Source: Clostridia bacterium (lineage in GTDB: Bacteria > Bacillota > Clostridia > Oscillospirales > CAG-272). From it: DNA of 6,662 bases. How positions within the stretch are numbered: position 1 is the stretch's first letter; each line of letters starts with the position of its first letter. The DNA lies in contig JAFNVK010000197.1 of assembly GCA_017379815.1 (NCBI GenBank), forward strand, positions 1 through 6,662, in the 5' to 3' direction. The notes beneath the pieces were generated by a model. The model worked only from the letters and a program-made list of their open reading frames with translations. It was not told the origin of the DNA and made no database searches. The position numbers and the translations under genes were made by a program. This document shows positions 1-5,880 of this stretch, piece after piece.

Positions 1-624
1 CACGGCGGCTACAACTCGCATTTCTATGAAATGACCGGTTGGGATGCGTCTTACGTCAATTACAACGATTTAGGGCGTTTAATCAAAGCGATGGGTGGAG
101 CGGAAACCTTTGCCAAGCGTCTTCTTTGGGCGTGTGAGCACAGTGTAAATTATTATAACGACGACAATGGGAAAGAGGGATATCTCAATTTCACAAACGA
201 GCCCTCCTTCCATATTCCGTGGCTGTTTTGCACGGATGAGATCAGACGTCCTGACTTGGCGGCACGGGTGATCGACGGAGTTATCAAGCGATTTTCAAAA
301 CAGAACGATTATCCCGGTGACGAGGACAACGGCGGAATGTCATCATATTATGTGTTTTTGATGTGTGGCTTCTTTCCGTATGCAACAACGGAGAACTACT
401 ACCTGCATGGTACGAGGGTTAAGGAGGTCATCTTTCATTTAGGCAACGGAAGAGAGCTTCGCATCACGGGCGAAAACGTGGGAGAAAACAACATCTACGT
501 TCAATCTGCAACGTGGCAGGGCAAGGCACTCGACACCTGCAAATTGACTCACGAGCAGCTCGCCGCAGGTGGAGAACTCCATTTTGTGATGGGAGAGCAT
601 CCATCTGATTGGGCAAAGAAATAA
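1..624 (+). CDS. GH92-family alpha-mannosidase, C-terminal part (5' end outside window)
   Basis: This is the C-terminal 207 residues of a calcium-dependent, inverting exo-alpha-mannosidase-like glycoside hydrolase that would trim mannose from N-glycans or mannans. The reading frame is open from base 1 (first residues HGGYNSHFYE), so the ATG at 31 is internal. Family hallmarks in order are FYE at visible residues 8-10, NEPSFHIPWLF at 66-76, and the YPGDEDNGGMSSYYVF block at about 104-119. The D107-E-D109 group lies where GH92 enzymes carry their catalytic-base aspartates. A late IYVQSATWQGKAL beta-sandwich motif and a terminal MGEHPSDW follow, as is usual at GH92 C-termini. One oddity is that the segment after FYE reads MTGWDASYV, where many GH92 proteins have GN-WQY. 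Whether it is secreted cannot be judged, because the N-terminus is missing. The family call is firm; linkage specificity is unknown. No strong terminator follows the stop. Confidence 0.9.
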   Translation, partial: HGGYNSHFYEMTGWDASYVNYNDLGRLIKAMGGAETFAKRLLWACEHSVNYYNDDNGKEGYLNFTNEPSFHIPWLFCTDEIRRPDLAARVIDGVIKRFSKQNDYPGDEDNGGMSSYYVFLMCGFFPYATTENYYLHGTRVKEVIFHLGNGRELRITGENVGENNIYVQSATWQGKALDTCKLTHEQLAAGGELHFVMGEHPSDWAKK

Positions 625-639
625 TGTCATCTGTTTCGA

Positions 640-698
640 CGCCAAACCATACCGCAATAAGTTGCGGATTCTATACATACCTTCGGCGTGATTTGGCG
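640..698. repeat. Inverted repeat CGCCAAA / TTTGGCG enclosing a small hairpin
   Basis: CGCCAAA at 640-646 is the exact reverse complement of TTTGGCG at 692-698. Between them, CCGCAA (652-657) and TTGCGG (662-667) form a second perfect 6-bp stem with a TAAG loop. ACGCC at 639-643 could instead pair with GGCGT at 685-689. The structure follows the GH92 stop by only 15 bases and ends just upstream of the next promoter. No T-run follows, so it is not a convincing intrinsic terminator. It could be an RNA 3'-end structure, a regulatory site or chance. Confidence 0.35.
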
Positions 699-706
699 CG
701 AAAGCC

Positions 707-735
707 TTGCAATCTTCCCTATTTTATGCTATACT
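707..735 (+). promoter_or_regulatory. Sigma-A-type promoter for the 759-1580 unit
   Basis: A -35 element TTGCAA (707-712) is separated by exactly 17 bases from a -10 element TATACT (730-735). A TG dinucleotide at 727-728 makes it an extended -10. Transcription would start near 742, leaving a leader of only about 17 bases before the ATG at 759. A CGCGAAAG box (697-704) sits two bases upstream of the -35 element. Confidence 0.8.
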
Positions 736-758
736 AATCCTAGAAAGGCGGTGAGGAG

Positions 759-1274
759 ATGCCCGACAAGGAAACCAAAAACATTCTTACCGGGGAAACG
801 CTGAAAAAAGAGCTGGCGCGTTTGAATAAGGCCGATATGCGTTACTCCCTTGTGCTGACTGTCGCCATGGCGGTCGTTTTTGTACCGCTTTCGATCCTGC
901 CGCTATACACCTTCTTTTCTGCCGAGCAAAAGACGGTGCTGTTTGGCATTGGATGCTTCCTTGGCTGCTTTGTGCTTTTGCTTCCGATATTGATCTGTTT
1001 GTTTTCTTTGGTTAGGGCGATCCGAGATGCGCGTTTGCTCAAAGCAGGGGATTGGTTCGTTGACGTTGACGAGGTGCGGCATAAAGCGGAAGAATTAAGA
1101 CATAAGCACACGGAGGACGTTTTGTATTTTTCCCGCTACGGACGTTTGGTGTCCGGTGGCGTGGCGTTTCAGCTTGCCTCGCCGGGCGACGCCTTCTATT
1201 TGGTTCTGTATAACAAGAAAAAGCCGACGGTCGTATTGCATTATTCGCAAAAGCTGTATGAATATCGGGAATAA
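759..1274 (+). CDS. Unknown two-helix membrane protein with C-terminal cytoplasmic domain
   Basis: I do not recognise a named family for this 171-residue protein. A charged N-terminus (about 1-28, KKELARLNK) precedes two hydrophobic helices at about 30-52 and 59-85. A basic stretch (RAIRDARLLK, 86-95) follows, so both ends should lie in the cytoplasm. The soluble tail (about 96-171) starts with a charged helical segment (VDEVRHKAEELRHK) and continues with what look like short beta strands (FYLVLYNKKKPTVVLHYSQKLYEYRE). There is no signal peptide or obvious catalytic motif. AGAAAGG at 742-748 and GAGGAG next to the ATG give a plausible ribosome binding site, and the good promoter just upstream supports this start. 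The next gene begins 18 bases after the stop, so the two are very likely co-transcribed. Its role is unknown. Confidence 0.8.
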   Translation: MPDKETKNILTGETLKKELARLNKADMRYSLVLTVAMAVVFVPLSILPLYTFFSAEQKTVLFGIGCFLGCFVLLLPILICLFSLVRAIRDARLLKAGDWFVDVDEVRHKAEELRHKHTEDVLYFSRYGRLVSGGVAFQLASPGDAFYLVLYNKKKPTVVLHYSQKLYEYRE

Positions 1275-1292
1275 GAAAAGGAGGACACACAT

Positions 1293-1580
1293 ATGCCATT
1301 TACTGAATATTTGATTCTTGGTCTTATCGCCGCCGTTTTGCTGCTGCCTCTGGTGGGCTGGCGCACCTATCTCCTCTGTCAGAGGCGGAAAAGGAAAAAG
1401 GAATTCTTCTCCAAGCCCTTTGCCTGCCCGAATTGCGGCGAGCATTTTTATGCCTCGCGGCGTGGCCTCGCCAAAGGCTTGGGTGAGAGCCGGGCCTATC
1501 TCAAATGCCCCTATTGCGGCAAGCGCGATATCTGCGCACGTCCGTACGACTACGAGGACAACGGGGCGTCGCGTCGGTAA
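1293..1580 (+). CDS. Small single-pass membrane protein with zinc-ribbon domain
   Basis: This 95-residue protein starts with one hydrophobic helix (about 5-28). A strongly basic run, RRKRKK (31-36), follows, which by the positive-inside rule places the C-terminal part in the cytoplasm. That part carries two cysteine knuckles, CPNCG (C45, C48) and CPYCG (C72, C75), a typical four-cysteine zinc ribbon; C81 is an additional nearby cysteine. The tail (82-95) is polar. An ideal ribosome binding site, AAGGAGG (1278-1284), sits eight bases before the ATG. The gene follows the preceding membrane-protein gene by 18 bases and is closed by hairpins at 1587-1607 and 1626-1660, so the two make a discrete transcription unit. 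Membrane-anchored zinc ribbons are often interaction or regulatory modules, but no specific function can be assigned. Confidence 0.82.
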   Translation: MPFTEYLILGLIAAVLLLPLVGWRTYLLCQRRKRKKEFFSKPFACPNCGEHFYASRRGLAKGLGESRAYLKCPYCGKRDICARPYDYEDNGASRR

Positions 1581-1581
1581 C

Positions 1582-1607
1582 GCGAGGGAAGGTCGCCTTC
1601 CGCTTTT
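1582..1607 (+). terminator. Weak first intrinsic terminator hairpin
   Basis: GGAAGG (1587-1592) pairs with CCTTCC (1596-1601) around a three-base TCG loop. An outer GC/GC clamp (1582-1583 with 1602-1603) is possible across a three-base bulge. TTTT follows at 1604-1607. It begins just after the stop of the zinc-ribbon gene. The T-run is short, so termination here would be partial. Confidence 0.45.
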
Positions 1608-1625
1608 ATGAGCAAAGGATACCGT

Positions 1626-1662
1626 AAGCACGTCACCTTCTCGGTGACGTGCTTTTTCTTTT
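1626..1662 (+). terminator. Strong rho-independent terminator after the membrane/zinc-ribbon unit
   Basis: AAGCACGTCACC (1626-1637) and GGTGACGTGCTT (1643-1654) form a perfect 12-bp stem with a TTCTC loop. The T-rich tail TTTCTTTT follows. There is no A-run on the left side, so it should act mainly on rightward transcription. It insulates the 759-1580 unit from the gene starting at 1770. Confidence 0.9.
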
Positions 1663-1692
1663 CCTCTTTTCGCTTAAAAAACGCGAAAGTGC

Positions 1693-1721
1693 TTGCAAAG
1701 GCAGGGAAAGCGTGTTATAAT
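1693..1721 (+). promoter_or_regulatory. Sigma-A-type extended -10 promoter for the GH127-like gene
   Basis: TTGCAA (1693-1698) and a perfect TATAAT (1716-1721) are 17 bases apart, with TG at 1713-1714 forming an extended -10. Transcription should start near 1728, giving a leader of about 42 bases before the ATG at 1770. Just upstream, TTTCGC (1668-1673) and GCGAAA (1683-1688) form an inverted repeat with a nine-base spacer that abuts the -35 element and could be an operator. Confidence 0.88.
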
Positions 1722-1769
1722 AAGGACGTTGAAATTCTTGCGCGAGCGCGCCAAAAAAAGGAGAGCCCT

Positions 1770-3488
1770 ATGCGATACGAACAGTACGATCTGAAGCAGG
1801 ATGCCGAGCGCGTCCTCAATTACATCGACGGCATGACCGACAGAGCCTACGATTATCTCCCCTTCTGGCTGGTCTCCCCTCACAAAAAGCCTGCCGAGGC
1901 CGAGCATTGCCGCGTGGACGATGCCGAGCTGGTTGGCTCCTGGTACGAGGCGGTGGACAGCCTGCGCGATATTCTGGGCGAGGAGACGGGCGAGATCCCC
2001 GCTCTTGCCGACGGCTTCCGCCGCCGCGTCCTTTCCTCCTGGGGTGAGCACGGTCTGCGCTTTCATGAAAAATACCCTTGGACGCATACCATGCATTCCT
2101 CCTTCCATGAGATGGGCTATATTCTGCCCGCCCTCAACCGCATGATCCGCCGCGATCCGCAGGATGCCGAGGCCGAAAAGCGTGCCTCGGAGCTGGTTCG
2201 CGGAATGCGCTCGCTCGTGATCGAAAGAAAGGTGCGCACCTTCTGGTCGGGCGATACTCTCGTTGACGGCCCGCAGTATGAGTTTCCGAATGATGTCTAT
2301 CTGCAGGAGGGCGGCTTTGACCTTTCGCGCTTTACGGGGCGCGGCGACCAGCCTATCCGCAACGGCGTGGTCCTGCACGCGCTGGTCGATCGCTACGTCC
2401 TTGCGGGCGACGAGGTCGCCCTGGATCTGGCGAAGGGACTTGCCAAGAATCTTCTTACCACGGCGCATTATTTTAACTATAAGTTCGAGTATTTCGGCCA
2501 CGTGCATTCCACGGCGTGGATCGCCGCCGGCCTCCTCTATCTTGGCCGCGTGACCGAGACCGAGTCCTATATCAAGGCGGGCAAGAGCATCTACGACTAC
2601 ACGCGCTCGCTTTCCACCGACTTTGGCTGGGTGCCTGAGTACGCACAATGGAAGCCCATGGAGCAGGAGCATTGCGAGACCTGCTGCATCAAGGATATGA
2701 TCCTTTGCTGTGAGGAGCTGATCGCCTGCGGCTACGATTCCTATTGGGATGATCTGAACCGCTATGCGCGCAACCAGCTCTCCGAGAACCAGATCAAGTA
2801 TACCGGCTACGTCGTTTGCGACAACACCCTCCCCGACGGCGAGGGAAAGACCTACCGCGATCTGGACAAGCGCCTGATCGGCGGCTATACGGGCGGTTCT
2901 GAGCCGAACTCGATCTCGCTCGAGCGCTTCCGCTCGATCGCCGGCTGCTGCGTGGGCACGGGTCCCATCGCCCTCGGTATCATCTGGAAGAACGTCGTCA
3001 CCGAGCAGGACGGCGTGCTTACCGTCAACGTGCATACGGCCAAGGAGACCGACACCTACCGCTTGGCGCACAGAATGCCCGATGAGGGAGAGATCACGCT
3101 GGAGCTGAAGAAGCCTACCTCTCGCGCAGGCTTCCGCCTCTACCCCTGGATGGGCGAGGACGTAACGCTTCTTTGCAACGGCGAAAAGGCGACTGCCGTC
3201 TGCGAGAACGGCGTGCTTTACGCCGAAGGACTTGCGGCAGGGGACGTGCTGACCCTCGTCTTCCCGATCGAAACGGTGGAGAAGAAGGAGACCGTTGGCG
3301 CGAACGAGTATACCGTATTCTGGAGAGGTGCTGACGTGGTGGATCTTTTGCCGCGCGGCGACCACATTCGCCTGTATCAACGTGACCTCCGTCTGCCTAA
3401 ATACTATCCGCGCCCCGAGGACGTTCGCTACACGGGTCGTGCCGACAAGGGCCCGACGCAGCTCGGCGCGGTTGCGGCAAAGAAGTAA
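1770..3488 (+). CDS. GH127/DUF1680-like glycoside hydrolase (putative beta-L-arabinofuranosidase relative)
   Basis: This 572-residue protein probably releases a terminal sugar, perhaps beta-L-arabinofuranose, from plant glycans. It has no signal peptide, so it is likely cytoplasmic. Residues about 100-410 look like an alpha/alpha-barrel of six-hairpin type (for example DGPQYEFPNDVYLQEGGFD at 166-184 and HSTAWIAAGLLYLGR at 246-260). About 411-572 look like beta-sandwich. The key pattern is E303-T-C305 followed by C393-C394. In characterised GH127 enzymes Glu-x-Cys and Cys-Cys bind zinc, and one of the paired cysteines is the nucleophile. The usual CCPPN is CCVGTG here, and the 303 region has extra cysteines (C302, C306, C313, C314), so the substrate may differ. 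The frame is open upstream to an ATG at 1608, but that start would lie inside the preceding terminator. The ATG at 1770 has AAGGAG (1758-1763) six bases upstream and its own promoter. Length is slightly short for the family. Confidence 0.72.
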   Translation: MRYEQYDLKQDAERVLNYIDGMTDRAYDYLPFWLVSPHKKPAEAEHCRVDDAELVGSWYEAVDSLRDILGEETGEIPALADGFRRRVLSSWGEHGLRFHEKYPWTHTMHSSFHEMGYILPALNRMIRRDPQDAEAEKRASELVRGMRSLVIERKVRTFWSGDTLVDGPQYEFPNDVYLQEGGFDLSRFTGRGDQPIRNGVVLHALVDRYVLAGDEVALDLAKGLAKNLLTTAHYFNYKFEYFGHVHSTAWIAAGLLYLGRVTETESYIKAGKSIYDYTRSLSTDFGWVPEYAQWKPMEQEHCETCCIKDMILCCEELIACGYDSYWDDLNRYARNQLSENQIKYTGYVVCDNTLPDGEGKTYRDLDKRLIGGYTGGSEPNSISLERFRSIAGCCVGTGPIALGIIWKNVVTEQDGVLTVNVHTAKETDTYRLAHRMPDEGEITLELKKPTSRAGFRLYPWMGEDVTLLCNGEKATAVCENGVLYAEGLAAGDVLTLVFPIETVEKKETVGANEYTVFWRGADVVDLLPRGDHIRLYQRDLRLPKYYPRPEDVRYTGRADKGPTQLGAVAAKK

Positions 3489-3489
3489 T

Positions 3490-3510
3490 GGCAAGCGTCT
3501 TGCTTCTTTT
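3490..3510 (+). terminator. Weak terminator-like hairpin after the GH127-like gene
   Basis: GCAAG (3491-3495) pairs with CTTGC (3499-3503) around a CGT loop, with one further G-T wobble pair possible. TTCTTTT follows. The five-to-six-base stem is short, so some transcription may run on into the metal-transporter gene 74 bases further on. Confidence 0.45.
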
Positions 3511-3576
3511 CCGGGAACGCTGATGCATACGTTGGCATAGAATGAGGAATAGTGTCAAGGAAAGGGGAAATGCGGC

Positions 3577-4338
3577 ATGGAAATGGTATGGTTGACTGCG
3601 CTTGGCGTGGGAGGAGCAACCGTGATCGGTGCACTGATCGGCTTTTTGTTCAAGAAGCCGTCGCACCGTCTGCACGACGTGATCCTTTCCTTTGCCGCGG
3701 GCGTGATGCTGGCGGCGGCGGTGATCGGTCTGATCCTGCCCTCGCTTGAGCACGGCGACGGCTGGACGCCGCTTTTGGTTACGGTTGCGGGCATCTTTTG
3801 CGGTGCACTCTGTCTCAATCTGGTGGACCGTCTGGTCCCCCACCTGCACAAGCTTACGGGTGTTGACCTCGAGGGGCATCCCGAGGGGGCAGATCGCCTG
3901 AGCAAAACGCTGCTCTTTGTGATCGCGATCGCGATCCACAACCTGCCCGAGGGAATTGCGGCAGGCGTCAGCTTTGGCAGCGGAGACGTAGGTCAGGCAC
4001 TCACGGTGGCGGGCGGCATCGCCCTGCAGAACATTCCCGAGGGAATGGTGATCATCGCACCCATGGTTGCGGTGGGCATCAGCCGCCGCAAGACCTTCCT
4101 GATCGCGTTCGGCACGGGCGTGGTGGAGGTCATCGGCACGCTGATCGGTTATTTTGCCGTCAGCCTTTCCACGGTCATTTTGCCCTTTGCGCTCGCCTTT
4201 GCCGGAGGAACGATGCTTTACGTCATCAGCGACGAGATGATCCCCGAGACGCACGCGCACGGCAGCGAAACGGGAGCCACCTATTCGCTCCTTGCAGGCT
4301 TTGCGCTGATGCTGGTCTTTGACTTTTTGCTTGGATGA
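3577..4338 (+). CDS. ZIP-family divalent metal transporter (zinc/iron permease type)
   Basis: This 253-residue inner-membrane protein should import zinc or a related divalent metal into the cytoplasm. It shows about eight hydrophobic helices. Diagnostic motifs are HNLPEG at 121-126 and QNIPEG at 151-156, plus E184 in GVVEVIG. These supply H121, N122, E125, Q151, N152, E155 and E184, the ligand set that forms the transport-path metal centre in ZIP proteins. The loop before the first motif is only modestly histidine-containing (H89, H91, H101). A short HAHG stretch (226-229) lies near the end. Length is typical of bacterial GufA/ZupT-like members. AAAGGGGA (3561-3568) precedes the ATG by eight bases. 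No convincing promoter was found in the 88-base gap upstream, so it may be partly read through from the GH127-like gene. Metal preference cannot be read from the sequence. Confidence 0.92.
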   Translation: MEMVWLTALGVGGATVIGALIGFLFKKPSHRLHDVILSFAAGVMLAAAVIGLILPSLEHGDGWTPLLVTVAGIFCGALCLNLVDRLVPHLHKLTGVDLEGHPEGADRLSKTLLFVIAIAIHNLPEGIAAGVSFGSGDVGQALTVAGGIALQNIPEGMVIIAPMVAVGISRRKTFLIAFGTGVVEVIGTLIGYFAVSLSTVILPFALAFAGGTMLYVISDEMIPETHAHGSETGATYSLLAGFALMLVFDFLLG

Positions 4339-4351
4339 AAAAAGAAAGAGG

Positions 4352-4395
4352 AAAACCCCGTTCGTCGGTAAGCCGACGAACGGGGGATTTTTTGC
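4352..4395. terminator. Bidirectional intrinsic terminator between convergent genes
   Basis: A perfect 13-bp stem is formed by 4356-4368 and 4373-4385 with a TAAG loop. On the plus strand GATTTTTT follows, ending the ZIP gene transcript. On the minus strand the stem is followed by TTTTCCTC, so it can also end the leftward pyk transcript. It lies 17 bases after the ZIP stop and 24 bases before the pyk stop. Confidence 0.93.
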
Positions 4396-4409
4396 TTTTT
4401 CGGGGAGGC

Positions 4410-5822
4410 TCAGATCTCGTCGATCTTGATCAGATTGGTGTTGCCCGAGTGACCCGTGGTGTCACCGCCCGTGATGACGATGCGATCCTTTTTTGCCAGG
4501 CCCAACTCGCTGCAGGCGATCTTCTTGGCGGTGTAAAAGAGGACGTCGGTGGAGGTGAACTTCTCGCACATGGCGGGGGTAACGCCCCAGGAGAGGGCGA
4601 GGCGGCGCCAGGTGTTTTCGTTGGTGGTCAGACCGATGATCGAAACGGGGGCGCGGAAGCGCGAGACCATTCTGGCGGTCATTCCCGAGAGGGAGCAGGC
4701 TACGATGGCCTTGGCGTTGATGTCGATGGCCATGCCGCAGGTCGAGTGCGACACGGCGTCGGTCATGTTGCGGATCTGGAAGGCGGAATCGTAGAAGCGC
4801 TGCTTGTAGTCGATGTTGCCCTCGGTGGTCTCAGCGATCTTGGCCATGGTCTTGACCGATTGCACGGGGTATTTGCCGGCGGCGGTCTCACCCGAGAGCA
4901 TGATGGCGCTGGTGCCGTCGTAAACGGCGTTGGCGATATCCGAGATCTCGGCTCTGGTCGGGCGGGAGTTGTTGATCATGGACTCCAGCATTTCGGTTGC
5001 GGTGATCACGCGCTTGCCGAGCATACGGCATTTGGTGATGAGCTTTTTCTGAATGGCGGGCAGATGCTCAAAGGGGATCTCCACGCCCATGTCGCCGCGG
5101 GCGACCATGATGCCGTCGCAGTATTGGCAGATCTCGTCGATGTTGTCAACACCGGACTGGTTCTCGATCTTGGCGATCAGCTCGATGTCCTCGGCGTTGA
5201 TCTCGCGCATGTAGTCGCGAACGTCGAGCAGATCCTGCTTGCAGGAAACGAAGGAGCAGGCAATATAGTCGATGCCGTTCTGCACGCCGAAGAGGATGTC
5301 CTTCTTGTCCTGCTCGGAGAGGTAGGGCTGCTTCATCACCTTGCCGGGGAAGCTCATGCTCTTGCGGTCCGAAAGCTCGCCGCCGCAGATGACGCGGCAC
5401 TCGATGTCCGTCCCCTCGATCCTGTCCACAAGGAAGGTGAGCAGCCCGTTGTTGAGCAGGATGGTGTCGCCCACCGAAAGCTCCTCGGGGAGCTTTGCAT
5501 AGCTGACCGAAACGCGCTCGCGGTTGCCAAGCACCTCGGCGGTGGTAAAGGTGAAGCGGTCGCCGTCCGAGAGGTGGATCCTGCCGCCCTCAAAGGTCTT
5601 GATGCGGTATTCGGGGCCTTTGGTGTCCAGCATAATGGCGATGGGGAGGCCGAGCTCCTCGCGCACCTCCTTGACCAGGTCGATGCGCCTTTGGTGATCG
5701 GCGTGCGTATTGTGCGAGAAATTGAGTCTGGCCACGTTCATTCCGGCTCGGCAGAGATCGCGGATGACCTCACGGGTCTCGCTGGCCGGGCCGAGGGTGC
5801 AGACGATTTTCGTTTTGCGCAT
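4410..5822 (-). CDS. pyk: Pyruvate kinase
   Basis: Pyruvate kinase transfers phosphate from phosphoenolpyruvate to ADP, giving pyruvate and ATP, the last step of glycolysis in the cytoplasm; it normally works as a tetramer. The 470-residue protein has the standard A-B-A-C layout. It starts with KIVCTLGPAS (5-14) and ARLNFSHN (31-38, with R32, N34 and S36). LDTKGPE (65-71) leads into the B domain at about 70-165. The signature ELIAKIENQSGV (214-225) holds catalytic K218 and metal ligand E220. ARGDMGVEIP (241-250) holds D244, and ITATEMLESM (273-282) holds T276. The C domain is about 345-470. Glu71 matches the position that in rabbit muscle enzyme (E117) goes with potassium dependence. The extra C-terminal PEP-utilizer domain of Bacillus-type enzymes is absent. 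On the minus strand AAAGGAGA (5836-5829) lies about six bases before the ATG. It follows the isomerase-like gene by 58 bases. Confidence 0.97.
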   Translation of the reverse strand: MRKTKIVCTLGPASETREVIRDLCRAGMNVARLNFSHNTHADHQRRIDLVKEVREELGLPIAIMLDTKGPEYRIKTFEGGRIHLSDGDRFTFTTAEVLGNRERVSVSYAKLPEELSVGDTILLNNGLLTFLVDRIEGTDIECRVICGGELSDRKSMSFPGKVMKQPYLSEQDKKDILFGVQNGIDYIACSFVSCKQDLLDVRDYMREINAEDIELIAKIENQSGVDNIDEICQYCDGIMVARGDMGVEIPFEHLPAIQKKLITKCRMLGKRVITATEMLESMINNSRPTRAEISDIANAVYDGTSAIMLSGETAAGKYPVQSVKTMAKIAETTEGNIDYKQRFYDSAFQIRNMTDAVSHSTCGMAIDINAKAIVACSLSGMTARMVSRFRAPVSIIGLTTNENTWRRLALSWGVTPAMCEKFTSTDVLFYTAKKIACSELGLAKKDRIVITGGDTTGHSGNTNLIKIDEI

Positions 5823-5880
5823 AAGATATCTCCTTTGGTAAGGTAATGATGGGGAAGGGGAGACGGGGATCGCGTTTGGA

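Noticed and set aside
439..678. Minus-strand frame of 79 codons over the GH92 3' end and intergenic region
   Set aside because: It overlaps a gene with clear family motifs, and neither coding signs nor a ribosome binding site was seen.
1608..1769. Upstream extension of the GH127-like gene to the ATG at 1608
   Set aside because: It would place the start inside the preceding terminator and upstream of the promoter at 1693-1721. The ATG at 1770 has a good ribosome binding site.
1674..3494. Open frame of 606 codons on the minus strand opposite the GH127-like gene
   Set aside because: The plus strand shows recognisable family motifs, a promoter and a ribosome binding site. The antisense frame is low-complexity, rich in Arg, Ala, Val and His, and resembles no family. 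GC-rich third positions remove stops from the opposite frame.
3532..3560. Possible promoter for the ZIP gene (TTGGCA at 3532 or TAGAAT at 3538)
   Set aside because: Neither hexamer has a partner at 16-18 bases, so no promoter is claimed.
4335..5846. Open frame of 503 codons on the plus strand opposite pyk
   Set aside because: It is rich in Asp, Gly, Val, Leu and His and resembles no family. It runs through the terminator hairpin and exactly mirrors a clear pyruvate kinase, so it is a codon-usage shadow.
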